Below are positions 54,013-63,020 of a DNA stretch of 64,000 nucleotides, one piece after another. Under the pieces are notes generated by a model. The model did no database searches and was not told the origin of the DNA. It saw only the letters and a program-made list of their open reading frames with translations. The DNA lies in contig JAJRWU010000326.1 in assembly GCA_024276655.1 (NCBI GenBank), positions 1 through 64,000 of the forward strand, in the 5' to 3' direction. The translations under genes were made by a program, and so were the position numbers. Every line of letters begins with the position of its first letter. Position 1 is the first letter of the stretch. This stretch comes from Planctomycetota bacterium (GTDB lineage Bacteria; Planctomycetota; Planctomycetia; Pirellulales; Pirellulaceae).

Positions 54013-54645
54013 GTAAGAGCTCCTTTCTAAAAAACTCTTCCCCCCCCACAGCAAACAGACCAAACTCGAACAGATCGCCGGCATGCGACGCATCGAGATT
54101 GTTTTGTCAAACGTAGAACGCAAATGGCGCGTGTGTCGGCGAATCGATTTTTGAGCGGGCCGGTTTACAACAATTCTCTCAGCGATCGCTGCAGGAAACG
54201 GCGCCTTTGGGTGAGAACGCCCCCTTGGGAGGACGCCACTGATGTTTTCGTAACTCTCATAACCACAGTCGGTTAACGAATTACGTAGTCCGTCTTCTCG
54301 GCCGTCTCCTTGAAGTGACGCCCCCCAAACGGGGATGCGCAAAGCCACATTAAAAAAAGGCAAACCTTTTTTTATCTGTTGGACTGTCGAACCTGAATTC
54401 CGCCGATTCATTGCCGAGACCGGGCAAGCAGGCGTTTACGCGCCGTGGGAGTTCACGCTTCAGCGTGTATTAGAAGTGTGCGGAAGAAGAAAACACGCTG
54501 AAGCATGAACTCCAACGGCGCGTGCTTGACTTCACATGGGAGCAACCTAAAGTTTGCCAAGCGTTTATTGAGCAGAACCAACAATGCGTTTTGCATCGAT
54601 GCGCACGGAACACCATCCAACACGCCGCCTCTCAAGGAATTGAAA
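54013..54645. other. divergent intergenic region between cheW and the second cheY-like gene
   Basis: The 633 nt should contain the promoters of the chemosensory operon and of the + strand cheY-like gene. It holds one R6 palindrome (54441-54520), and I see no other gene. Promoter boxes are not assigned. Confidence 0.5.
54441..54520. repeat. R6 palindrome, second full copy
   Basis: CGCCGTGGGAGTTCACGCTT and the right arm ending AAGCATGAACTCCAACGGCG are imperfect inverted copies with a spacer of about 24 nt. It is related to 33760-33821, with TTCACG in place of GTACG. Confidence 0.75.
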
Positions 54646-55008
54646 ATGTCTACAAAGGTTTTGGTTGCCGACGATTCGAGCACAATGCGCAAGATTATTC
54701 TTCGTTCACTGCAAGCCGTTGGAGTGCCCGGCGCCGTGGAAGCCGCCGATGGCATCGAAGCGGTGCAAAAGTTCGGCGAAGGCGAGTTTGATCTTGTCTT
54801 GACCGACTGGAACATGCCGGGAAAAAGCGGCCTGGAAGTGATTCAGGAAATTCGCAAAACGAATACCTCGGTGCCGATCATCATGGTCACGACGGAAGCC
54901 GAAAAGTCGCGCGTTCTGGAAGCGATTCAAGCCGGTTGCTCCGACTATCTGGTCAAGCCGTTTACGGCCGACACGCTGCGTGAAAAACTGGAAAAATTCG
55001 GCTGCTGA
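54646..55008 (+). CDS. second CheY-type response regulator
   Basis: This 120-residue receiver has D9-D10, phosphoacceptor D54 in VLTDWNMPG, the Thr of MVTTEA and the Lys of YLVKPF. The MSTKVLVADDSSTMRKIILR opening and the DWNMPGKSG block are close to true chemotaxis CheY. The ATG at 54646 has AAGGAA upstream; the frame extends 47 codons further back without support. It is transcribed away from the operon and ends in a hairpin with seven Ts. Confidence 0.93.
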   Translation: MSTKVLVADDSSTMRKIILRSLQAVGVPGAVEAADGIEAVQKFGEGEFDLVLTDWNMPGKSGLEVIQEIRKTNTSVPIIMVTTEAEKSRVLEAIQAGCSDYLVKPFTADTLREKLEKFGC

Positions 55009-55060
55009 GAAGAGCCAGAGCGCTGCCTTGGCGTTCCCCCCCAAAATTTGTCTGCAAATG

Positions 55061-55096
55061 AAAAGCCGGGCATTTTGAAAATGCCGGGCTTTTTTT
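55061..55096 (+). terminator. R2 palindrome as terminator of the cheY-like gene
   Basis: AAAAGCCGGGCATTTT is paired with AAAATGCCGGGCTTTT with one mismatch, followed by more Ts. It is a member of the R2 family placed 52 nt after the stop codon. Confidence 0.75.
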
Positions 55097-55163
55097 CGCC
55101 ACAACCGCCGGGCTTTTGCGCTGGGTAACCGTTGTTCTGCTTTTCCGTGACGCCTTATTTAGC

Positions 55164-55280
55164 ATCGAGCGGAAAATTAGTGTCGTAGCCATGCTCGCCA
55201 GAGAGCGTGGGATGGTTCACCGCTCACCCACCGTCTGGCGGACGATGGCTACACAAATGCGACAGTTATTTATCGAGCGG
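55164..55280 (-). repeat. R3 palindromic element, copy 3
   Basis: It matches copy 2 over nearly the whole length: GTGTCGTAGCCATGCTCGCC, then GATGGTTCACCGCTCACCCA, then GATGGCTACACAAATGCGAC. Both ends carry ATCGAGCGG. It ends 4 nt before the stop codon of the lipoate ligase-family gene. Confidence 0.82.
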
Positions 55281-55283
55281 TAT

Positions 55284-56024
55284 TTACCGGCAAAAATTCC
55301 AATGGTCGCTTGAGTATTTCTCCACAACCAATTGTTGCGTCGCCGCCGCGGGCCATGCTGAGCGCGATTCCTCGGCGCCGAACGCCAGCATGATTGCCGA
55401 CTTCAGCCCGTCAGAATCGGTGTGGAGGTTCGCCACGAAGTCATCGTGCGAGCGCCCACGGCGGTAGTCGGGTTGGCGCGGAGCCGTGCGCAGGCATTTT
55501 CCGATCAGAGCGAGAGGGAAGTCATGCAGCAAGGCGCCATGATACAGCAACGTGTTTCGCAGCACTCGGAGACTGTTGCCGGAAACCTTTCGGTCGGCAA
55601 CCGTGAGGTCGCTCACGCCCGATATTTCCACCTCCAGCGATAACCCGCGCAACGCCGTTTGGATTCGACCCAGCACGAATCGATGCGCCGCCGACACGAC
55701 CCGCAACTCGGCGTGCTGGTCAAGATCCAAGATCAGGCTGTACATCAGGCAACCGGGGCCCATCAGAACACTCGCTCCACCGCTCGTTCGCCGCAAAATA
55801 GGAATATTTTGTTGGCGGCAAAACGCTTGGTCCACTTCGTCGGCCACTTGCGAACTTCGCCCCACCACGACCGCCGTGGAGGCGGGCGCCCAAAGCCTCA
55901 AAATGCCGTCCGCCCGATTCGCGGCGCCTGGCTCGCGGGACCTTTGTTCAAAGGAATTCAGCAACGCTTCGTCGAGCGCGAGGTTGGCGGCGGCGGTTTC
56001 CAGGGTTAGGTCCAGCAGTTGCAT
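55284..56024 (-). CDS. lipoate-protein ligase A / octanoyltransferase (LplA-LipM) family protein
   Basis: This 246-residue protein of the BPL/LplA/LipB fold has ILRLWAPASTAVVVGRSSQ, then RRTSGGASVLMGPGCLMYS (the RRxSGG motif) and DLTVADRKVSGNSLRVLRN with the lysine expected to bind the acyl-adenylate. The opening LTLETAAANLALDEALL is typical. It attaches lipoate or octanoate to E2/GcvH domains. No lipA is close. ATG 56024 gives the family start. The last residues (NFCR) lie at the edge of an R3 repeat. Confidence 0.87.
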   Translation of the reverse strand: MQLLDLTLETAAANLALDEALLNSFEQRSREPGAANRADGILRLWAPASTAVVVGRSSQVADEVDQAFCRQQNIPILRRTSGGASVLMGPGCLMYSLILDLDQHAELRVVSAAHRFVLGRIQTALRGLSLEVEISGVSDLTVADRKVSGNSLRVLRNTLLYHGALLHDFPLALIGKCLRTAPRQPDYRRGRSHDDFVANLHTDSDGLKSAIMLAFGAEESRSAWPAAATQQLVVEKYSSDHWNFCR

Positions 56025-56072
56025 GATTTCGGATCTGACAGCCGATTTGAGTGGGCGACCACGTCCTCGTTT

Positions 56073-56105
56073 AAAAGCCCGGCATTTTGAAAATGCCGGG
56101 CTTTT
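56073..56105. repeat. R2 palindrome
   Basis: AAAAGCCCGGCATTTT and its reverse complement meet at one central base. It lies in the divergent gap between the lipoate ligase-family gene and the HEAT-repeat gene, where a terminator for those two genes is not expected. Confidence 0.8.
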
Positions 56106-56295
56106 CCGAACGGCAACCGGCAACTCATTTACGCACGAATAATTTATGGGCGAACTCATTGCCCATCGAACTACGACTGAACATTTTAGCCCGGCTTTGA
56201 CGGCAAACACTCCGGTGGCCCGCCGCGCTCGCCTTTCGGATTGTGCCGTTGGTGGTAAACTGTACACGGTACGTTTCACGAGGGGGAGGCCACAG

Positions 56296-57342
56296 ATGCC
56301 GGTATCGGAAGACGCAGCGGAACAACAGCAACCGGTTCGACCCGTTCCGGCCACGGAAGACGTCTTGCCGAATGTCACGCCTCCCGGCGCTGGCTTTATT
56401 CTCCAGCTTTTCCTGATTCCGCTGATCATCGTCACAATTATTGTGTCGTTGTATCTGATGTTCAGTTGGTTCGCCCACATGGGCGGCAGCCCGGCCAAGC
56501 TCGCCGCCGAAATCGATCGGGGCGGAAACGCCACTTGGCAAAAGGCCGCCACATTGGCCGACCTTTTGAGGAATCCGCAATACGAATACCTAAAAAAAGA
56601 TAAGAAACTCGCGCAAAGTTTGGCCCACTCGTTGGAGGCTCGGCTCGACAAAACCGACGAAGAGCAGATCAGCCTGTGTGTGTTTCTGAGCCGCGCGCTG
56701 GGCGAGTTTTACATCGACGATGGTTTGCCGGCGCTGTGTCTGGCGGCCGGACCAGACACAGCCCCCGACGTACGGCGCACCGCCGTGGAAGCCATTGCCG
56801 TATTGGCGCCAAGCCTGGGCCGCGAAAAAATGCAAAACAATCGGCAAGTCATGGCGGTTCTCAAGAAAGCCGCCACCGCGAACACCGCTGGGGAAGATCC
56901 CCAAGACGAACTTGGCGTCCTCCGTCAGACGGCCGCTTTTGCGCTCGGCGTGGTGGGCGGAGATGAAGCCATCGCGGCGCTCAACGTTCTGCTGGCCGAC
57001 GCCTACCCGAACGCGCGTTACAACGCCGCCACCGGCCTGGCTCGCAACGGAGACATCCGGGCCAAGGAAGGCCTTCTGGAAATGCTTGACCCCAACAATG
57101 AGCAAGTGGTGGCCGATGAGAGTAACGAATATGGGGTCAAATTCAAACGAGGCTTGGTGCTGATCAATGCGATTCGGTCGGTGGAGTTGCTGGCCCGGGC
57201 CAACCCCGGCGCGGATGTCAGCGAACTGAAAGCGGCGATAAAGCGGCTCTTGGAAGCAGACATCAACACCAACATAAAACTCAACGCGCGCGAAGTCCTT
57301 GATCGGCTGAAGAGCATTGAGGCGGCCAGCGCCGCTCACTAG
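56296..57342 (+). CDS. membrane protein with HEAT repeats
   Basis: This 348-residue protein has a Pro-rich cytoplasmic head, one transmembrane helix at about 33-59 (FILQLFLIPLIIVTIIVSLY) and an extracytoplasmic alpha-solenoid. Repeats such as PDTAPDVRRTAVEAIAVLA, VLRQTAAFALGVVGGDEAIA and NARYNAATGLARNGD are HEAT/PBS-like. GGGAGG precedes ATG 56296. The scaffold role is inferred from fold only. The next gene also encodes HEAT repeats. Confidence 0.82.
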   Translation: MPVSEDAAEQQQPVRPVPATEDVLPNVTPPGAGFILQLFLIPLIIVTIIVSLYLMFSWFAHMGGSPAKLAAEIDRGGNATWQKAATLADLLRNPQYEYLKKDKKLAQSLAHSLEARLDKTDEEQISLCVFLSRALGEFYIDDGLPALCLAAGPDTAPDVRRTAVEAIAVLAPSLGREKMQNNRQVMAVLKKAATANTAGEDPQDELGVLRQTAAFALGVVGGDEAIAALNVLLADAYPNARYNAATGLARNGDIRAKEGLLEMLDPNNEQVVADESNEYGVKFKRGLVLINAIRSVELLARANPGADVSELKAAIKRLLEADINTNIKLNAREVLDRLKSIEAASAAH

Positions 57343-57577
57343 TCTTCACTATCTTATGTATGACCGCCAGTCTTGCTTTTCTACCCATGCTTCATGCACG
57401 ACGCATTTCCCCGCAATGAACCTCGTTGCAACCTCTACTCCGCCTAGCATTCGGTGTAAACGGAAACGTGGTCCCAAATATCGCAAACTTACATTGTCTG
57501 GCGGCCGATCTTTCTGATATAGTCCCACGCCCTGCATGGTGGGAAATTAGGAATGGCCTGCAAGAATGGATAGCGAT

Positions 57578-58279
57578 ATGCGGAAATGGATCCTCCTGGC
57601 ATCTACCGGGTTGTTCTTTTTGAACGTCGGTTGTTCGCAGTTGTCGACCATGCCGGCGCCGAGTTTCTGGCCCTTTCACACCGATCGGTCGGACGACCTC
57701 AAACGATACGGACCCACTCTCGACCAACGCGAAGAAGCCACGCTTTCGTTGGGGCGCCAAGCGGCGAGCATGGCGCCGGAAGAGTACGCGCGTCTGGCGC
57801 ATGAGTTGTCGGTGGGCGTCGAGAACGAACCGAATTCGCGTTTACGGGCGGCGGCGGTCAGGGCCTTGGGTCATTTCGACACGCCCGACACAATCGCCGC
57901 ATTAAAAATTGCCATGCACGACGGCGACTCCCGTGTGCGGATCGCGGCTTGCGAATCGTGGCAAAATCTCAAAACAGCCGATTCGACAGCCGCCTTGGCC
58001 GAAATGATTGGCGGCGACACCAATGTCGATGTGCGTCTTGCCGCCACGCGCGCCTTGGGCGATTTCGCCGCAAGCCGAACCGTGATCGAATCGTTGGAAC
58101 TGGGGCTCGACGATCCCGACCCAGCCATACAACATGAGACCGTTCTCTCACTGAAGAAAGTTACTGGTAAAGACTACGGCGGCGACTTGGCCGCCTGGCG
58201 AACCTTTATCGCTGGCGGCGAGCCTGTTGCGGCGCCGACGCCTTCGCTCGCCGATCGTCTGATGGGCTGGGTCCGATGA
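57578..58279 (+). CDS. lipoprotein with HEAT repeats
   Basis: This 233-residue protein has a lipoprotein signal MRKWILLASTGLFFLNVGC, with Cys19 as the lipid site. The mature part has four or five HEAT-like helical pairs: RAAAVRALGHFDTPDTIAAL, RVRIAACESWQNLKTAD and VRLAATRALGDFAASRTV. An ATG at 57566 is also possible and adds four residues. With the previous gene it may form a periplasmic scaffold; that is inference. Confidence 0.83.
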   Translation: MRKWILLASTGLFFLNVGCSQLSTMPAPSFWPFHTDRSDDLKRYGPTLDQREEATLSLGRQAASMAPEEYARLAHELSVGVENEPNSRLRAAAVRALGHFDTPDTIAALKIAMHDGDSRVRIAACESWQNLKTADSTAALAEMIGGDTNVDVRLAATRALGDFAASRTVIESLELGLDDPDPAIQHETVLSLKKVTGKDYGGDLAAWRTFIAGGEPVAAPTPSLADRLMGWVR

Positions 58280-58552
58280 CGTCGATCGAGAAAGCCGGAA
58301 ATTTTTCCAGGCTGCTCCTTTGGGCGAAGTAACGGTCGCGGTGGTTATGCATTCTGTTCGTTGCCGTTTACCGATGGTGCGCCGGAAAGTTGTGATCGTC
58401 GTCACATGCCGACAACCCTTCGTCGATAAAAAAGTCGCCCGGAGTTCATCTGTATGCATCGAGCGTCGTTGGAGACTGCCTCATTTGATTTTCCCCGATA
58501 ATCGGGATTTTCCCCGTCTAGCTCTCTCACTGTTTCAGGATAAGCACGCAAC

Positions 58553-60211
58553 ATGTCTGGTACGTTCGGTTTTAGGAAATGTGAAGCGACGCCGTCTCGG
58601 TTCAAGCGCCCCGAATGGTTGCAAGTCCATGCTTTGAGGCCATTGATTCGGGCCCGCATTATTACGCCCTTTTTTATTCTCGCTTTGATCTTGCCGTTGG
58701 CGGCGAAGTCGTTCTCGTTCTTCTTAAAAGAAGCCGCCGGAGAAGACGTCGTTTTCAATTCGCCCGATGAGCCGACGCTGGGCTTGGGGCTGATCAAAAC
58801 TTCCGCCGCTCCCGCCCGGTCGCGGAGCGAACGAGAAGACTCCGGGCCGGTCGTTTTGGAATCGACCAAAAAACGAACCGTGTCGTCTAGACGCCGCAAT
58901 ACAACAGACGTCAAGCGAAAAAAATCAGCCAGCGCCGCCGCCCTCAACCCGAGAAAACCGAAAAAAATCGCCTCGCGCGTCGAGTTGGCGCCGCCCACGC
59001 CGCCCACGCCGCCCACGCCAATCACGCCAATCACGCCAATCACGCCGCCCACGCCGCCCACGCCGCCCACGCCAATCACGCCAATCACGCCAATCACGCC
59101 AATCACGCCGCCCACGCCAATCACGCCAATCACGCCAATCACGCCAATCACGCCAATCACGCCAATCACGCCAATCACGCCAATCACGCCCGAACCAAGC
59201 CGCCCTGCATTAAGCCGTCGCCAGCGACAGTTGCGAGATTCGATCGACGCCACACTTTCGCTCTACGCACGACGCGTGGAAAACGTGGGGAATCGGAACT
59301 GCTGGGAAATCATGCATTGGCTGATCGGCTACGGCGTTGAGGCGAAGGTATCGGTGCGAGGACGCTCGGCCAACGCGATCGGCTGGCTGTGTCAGAACGG
59401 GCGTTGCAAAGGCACGCAGCTATTTCATTTATCGGGTGAGCGATTGCAAGCCCGCGTTGGCGTCGGCGTGCAGGGGCACCACGGGCAGTTTTTGGCCATG
59501 TTAGCGCAATCGAAAGTGAAACAAGAATATCCGATTGTTGTTGGCGGCCGCAAATTTACGCTTGCCGACCTGATCGCGTTTGAACAAGGGAATTGCCGTC
59601 TTGGCGAAGAGCTGACCTTCAAGCTCATCGCTTTCTCCCATTACCTCCCGCTCGACGCCAAATGGCAAAACAGGCAGGGCCAGAAATGGGATATCCCGCG
59701 ACTGATCCAGGAAGAACTCAAGCAGCCGGTCGTGGGCGCCGCCTGTGGTGGAACGCACCGACTGATGGGAATCTCTTACGCGGCTCGGAAAAGACAAGCC
59801 AGCGGGCAGCCGCTGGAGGGGCAATGGAAACGCGCCGAAAAATACATCGACGACTTCCAAATCTATACGCTGCGTTTGCAAAACCGAGACGGCAGCTTCA
59901 GCACCGATTGGTTCAAGGGACGGGCCGATTCCGGCGACGCCGCTCGAAAACTCCAAACCACCGGCCACATTGCCGAATGGCTGACCTACTCACTGCCCGA
60001 AGAAGAATTGCATGGCCCTCAAATGACCAAGGCGATCGGCTTCTTGGCGTCGTTAATGCGAAAACACGCTCGCAAAAAATGGGAAAGCGGTCCTCAAGGA
60101 CACGCCATTCGCGCGTTGCGGCTTTACCGAGAACGCGCCTTCCCCGAGCCGGATTCGCTCCATCCCCATGAAGAATTGGCCGGGCCATCGTCGACCAAAC
60201 AACCCCGCTGA
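58553..60211 (+). CDS. exported protein with Thr-Pro tandem-repeat linker
   Basis: This 552-residue protein has an N-terminal membrane segment at about 36-52 (ITPFFILALILPLAAKSF), a basic Ser/Arg-rich part, then residues about 147-212 made of 22 TPP or TPI triplets. The C-terminal 330 residues are a globular domain with NCWEIMHWLIGYGVEAKV, GVQGHHGQFLAMLAQSKV, VVGAACGGTHRLMGISYA and GHIAEWLTYSLPEEEL; the His/Cys-rich blocks hint at an alpha-toroid like the terpene-cyclase fold, but I do not recognise the family. The repeat probably spans the cell wall or extends the domain from the membrane. Confidence 0.8.
   Translation: MSGTFGFRKCEATPSRFKRPEWLQVHALRPLIRARIITPFFILALILPLAAKSFSFFLKEAAGEDVVFNSPDEPTLGLGLIKTSAAPARSRSEREDSGPVVLESTKKRTVSSRRRNTTDVKRKKSASAAALNPRKPKKIASRVELAPPTPPTPPTPITPITPITPPTPPTPPTPITPITPITPITPPTPITPITPITPITPITPITPITPITPEPSRPALSRRQRQLRDSIDATLSLYARRVENVGNRNCWEIMHWLIGYGVEAKVSVRGRSANAIGWLCQNGRCKGTQLFHLSGERLQARVGVGVQGHHGQFLAMLAQSKVKQEYPIVVGGRKFTLADLIAFEQGNCRLGEELTFKLIAFSHYLPLDAKWQNRQGQKWDIPRLIQEELKQPVVGAACGGTHRLMGISYAARKRQASGQPLEGQWKRAEKYIDDFQIYTLRLQNRDGSFSTDWFKGRADSGDAARKLQTTGHIAEWLTYSLPEEELHGPQMTKAIGFLASLMRKHARKKWESGPQGHAIRALRLYRERAFPEPDSLHPHEELAGPSSTKQPR
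58991..59188 (+). repeat. 22 x 9-bp tandem repeat in coding sequence
   Basis: Units are CCGCCCACG (PPT) or CCAATCACG (PIT), ordered 3 PPT, 3 PIT, 3 PPT, 4 PIT, 1 PPT, 8 PIT. All are in frame. Units of one kind are identical at DNA level, including the third bases, which points to recent slippage or unequal exchange and not to selection on protein alone. Confidence 0.97.
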
Positions 60212-61115
60212 TCCTCAGATCCGTTCTGTCGTTCCCACGCAGGCGGGACCCCAGTGATGTGCGCGACCGGCTGGATTCCCGCCCGGTTGTTTATACATGA
60301 GTTTTTCGACAACCCGCCCGGTTTTTTCACCAGGGACGCAAGATTCGCGCCGCCGATTGAAGCAAGAAGGCGTTCGTTGCAGGCAAGAGTTCGTTACAAG
60401 CCGGAGGCTTGGCAGCCATTAGCCGGCGGTCAGCGCAGCGCCACCGCCGGTATCGGCCGCGCGATAACTCCCGCATCCCGGCGGGATGCGAGGATGCAGC
60501 GGTCGAAACGGCGGCCAACGGCGGCGTCCATTGCCGACACCGCTGGCATCCTTTCAGGATGCGGTGTTTCAGCGATTCGAACCTCCGGTGGTGTTCGCTG
60601 CGCTCTACCGCCGGCTAATGGCTATGATCCTTCCAGGATATGAAATCAACCATGCCCGGCGCATTTGTCCTTTTCCGCCCCTCGCCAAGAAATCGAAATT
60701 CTGCTAAATTGCCGGTAGTGATTGATTCACTTCCGGCCAGATTCAGATTCCCACCTTGTTGGGCTTGCTTCGCGTTTTGCGAATTCTCCTTTTTAGACCG
60801 CATAACGTAAACTCATTGCCCATCGATTCCTGAACAGCACCTGACGCGTTCGATCATTTCTTGCAAGTAGCTATGGCATTCCATGGTGTGCGTCGATAAG
60901 CGGCGCCTTCTGGTTGCTGGGCTAACGCCTGTCGTTTTTGACGATAGCAAGGGCTTGCACCGTTGTTCGTCCGCGATTGCACTCCAGGTGAAACTTCCTT
61001 TGAACGATTCCAAAGCAGGGGCTTTCCCCGTTTTGGCAGGGCTCGTGTCGCCCCTCGACGACTCTCCGTGGCGGTCGTTGGTTCAAACGGTTTACCAAGA
61101 ATATTCAGGTACTTT
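60212..61115. other. 900-nt gene-free region upstream of the RNA helicase gene
   Basis: It contains a large imperfect palindrome at 60405-60645 and otherwise nothing that I can call a gene. Open frames at 60254-60643 and on into the helicase gene lack ribosome binding sites and follow repeats. A long leader is usual for csdA-type cold-shock helicase mRNAs, so part of 60900-61115 may be an untranslated regulatory region; that is inference. Confidence 0.5.
60405..60645. repeat. large composite palindrome
   Basis: The left arm at 60411-60450 (AGCCATTAGCCGGCGG, then AGCGCAGCG) is inverted at 60585-60623. Between them are two small hairpins: CGCATCCCG/CGGGATGCG at about 60472-60490 and GCATCCT/AGGATGC at about 60546-60562. 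Confidence 0.7.
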
Positions 61116-62984
61116 ATGTCTGTGTCCGAAATTGAGTTTGAGAGAGAAGTTGCGTCGATTGATTCCGATACCACTGGCGACCATGCGGCAGTTCCAACGC
61201 CCGAGAGTGAAAGCGAAACGCCGGCAGCCGATGCCGGGTTCCCTTCGCTCGGCCTGAGCGATGCTCTCCTGGCAACGCTCCGCAAGCTCGACTACGCCAC
61301 GCCCACCCCGATTCAAGCCCAAACCATCCCGCTGTTGTTGGCCGGTCGCGATGTTCTCGGTCAGGCCCAAACTGGCACCGGAAAAACCGCCGCCTTCGCC
61401 CTGCCGTTGCTCGACAGGATTGATCTCTCCAGCAGGCAGCCGCAGGTTTTGGTCCTCACGCCGACGCGCGAACTAGCGATTCAAGTCGCCGAAGCGTTTG
61501 AGAAATACGCCGCCAACACGCCCGGCTTGCGAGTCGCGCCGATTTATGGCGGGCAAGACTATCAAATCCAATTTCGGCAGCTCGACCGGGGCGTGCATGT
61601 TGTTGTCGGCACGCCGGGACGCGTCATGGACCACATGCGCCGCGGCTCTCTCAAACTCGGCAAACTGCAATGCTTGGTGCTGGACGAAGCCGACGAAATG
61701 CTCCGCATGGGCTTTGCCGAAGATGTCGAATGGGTGCTGACGCAGGTTCCGGGGGATCGCCAAATGGCGTTGTTCTCGGCCACCATTCCGAAACCGATTC
61801 GCGAAATCGCGAAGCAGCATCTCAAAGACCCGGCCGAAATTACGATCACGCAAAAAACGGCCACCGCCGACACCATTAACCAGCGGTATATCGTGGCGGC
61901 GCCGCACCAGAAGCAGGCGGTGCTGGCGAGGCTCTTGGAAGCGGAGCCCACCGAGGGCGTTCTTGTTTTCGTCAAGACCAGAAACATGACCGAAACGCTG
62001 GCCGAATACCTCTCCCAAGGCGGTTTCAAAGCCGCCGCCCTGAGCGGCGATATCGCCCAAAAGCAGCGCGAGCGGATTGTCGAACGTCTGCGGAAGGGCA
62101 GGGTCGATATTATTGTCGCGACCGACGTCGCGGCCCGCGGTTTAGATGTGCAACGCATCAGCCATGTGATCAATTTCGACCTGCCCTTCGATAGCGAAGC
62201 TTACGTGCATCGCATTGGCCGCACCGGGCGCGCGGGCCGCAGCGGCGAGGCGATTCTGTTCGTGCATCCTCGCGAACGCCGCTTACTGGAGCGACTCGAA
62301 TACGCCACGCGGCAAACGATTGAACCGATGGACCTGCCGTCCAATCGCGATATCAACAAGCAACGCGTGGCGCGGTTTCATGAGCGAATCACGCAGGGGT
62401 TGGCTTGTAAAGATCTGGAAACATTCCAGTCAATCGTCGAGCAATACCGGCAAGAAAACGACATACCGATCGAGTTGGTCGCCGCTTCATTGGCGGTTCT
62501 GTCCAATGAGGAAAGTCCGCTGCTGGTTAAAAACGAGTTGAAGCAAGTTCATTTCACCGGCGATACGCGAAAAGGAGGAAGCGACAGTCGCTCCCAAAGG
62601 CCGAAACGCGAGTTTCGAAACGACCGCGATTCCGGTCCTCGCCGCACGGAAGCCGGCATGCAAACGTATCGCATTGAAGTGGGGCGGAACCATCGTGTTC
62701 GACCGGCGAATATTGTCGGCGCGATTGCCAACGAAGCCGGTATCGGCAATGAATCGATCGGCAGGATCACGATCTTCGATAGCTTTAGTTCGATCGACCT
62801 GCCCCAAGGCATGCCCAGCGAATTGCTCGAATCGCTCCAGAACGTTTCCGTGGTCGGACGCAAGTTGAGAATCTCGAAGATGGACGAAGCCGCGCCGCGC
62901 CCCTCCCGTTTTCAAAATAGCAAACGGCCGTTCAATAAAGGCAAGTCGAAGTCGAAATTCAAATCGAAATCGAAGACGCGATAA
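61116..62984 (+). CDS. deaD: DEAD-box RNA helicase of CsdA/DeaD type
   Basis: This 622-residue ATP-dependent RNA helicase has the Q motif YATPTPIQAQTIP, motif I AQTGTGKT at 84-91, PTRELAIQ, TPGRVMDH, DEAD, SAT, and HRIGRTGRAGR as motif VI. After the two RecA domains comes a DbpA-like RNA-binding domain (MQTYRIEVGRNHRVRPANIV, RITIFDSFSSIDLP) and a basic tail of repeated K-S-K-F units. CsdA unwinds structured mRNA and helps ribosome assembly in the cold. ATG 61116 is chosen because it starts the acidic N-terminal extension; the ribosome binding site is weak. Confidence 0.95.
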   Translation: MSVSEIEFEREVASIDSDTTGDHAAVPTPESESETPAADAGFPSLGLSDALLATLRKLDYATPTPIQAQTIPLLLAGRDVLGQAQTGTGKTAAFALPLLDRIDLSSRQPQVLVLTPTRELAIQVAEAFEKYAANTPGLRVAPIYGGQDYQIQFRQLDRGVHVVVGTPGRVMDHMRRGSLKLGKLQCLVLDEADEMLRMGFAEDVEWVLTQVPGDRQMALFSATIPKPIREIAKQHLKDPAEITITQKTATADTINQRYIVAAPHQKQAVLARLLEAEPTEGVLVFVKTRNMTETLAEYLSQGGFKAAALSGDIAQKQRERIVERLRKGRVDIIVATDVAARGLDVQRISHVINFDLPFDSEAYVHRIGRTGRAGRSGEAILFVHPRERRLLERLEYATRQTIEPMDLPSNRDINKQRVARFHERITQGLACKDLETFQSIVEQYRQENDIPIELVAASLAVLSNEESPLLVKNELKQVHFTGDTRKGGSDSRSQRPKREFRNDRDSGPRRTEAGMQTYRIEVGRNHRVRPANIVGAIANEAGIGNESIGRITIFDSFSSIDLPQGMPSELLESLQNVSVVGRKLRISKMDEAAPRPSRFQNSKRPFNKGKSKSKFKSKSKTR

Positions 62985-63020
62985 CATCTCGCGTAAGCAC
63001 CTGTCCGTGAATATACCGCG

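Noticed and set aside
46103-55008. Flagellar motility locus
   Set aside because: No fli, flg, flh or mot genes occur; the MotA/ExbB-family gene at 10337 belongs with the CobN-like gene.
58991-59188. Possible CRISPR-like array
   Set aside because: Units are 9 bp, contiguous and in coding frame; there are no spacers and no cas genes.
58402-59253. Minus-strand frame with VIGVIGVGG repeats
   Set aside because: It is only the complement of the 9-bp repeat; the + strand protein has a membrane segment, linker and conserved-looking domain.
60254-60643. A 129-codon open frame ending ANGYDPSRI
   Set aside because: It spans the composite palindrome, has no ribosome binding site and ends in sequence made by the repeat arm.
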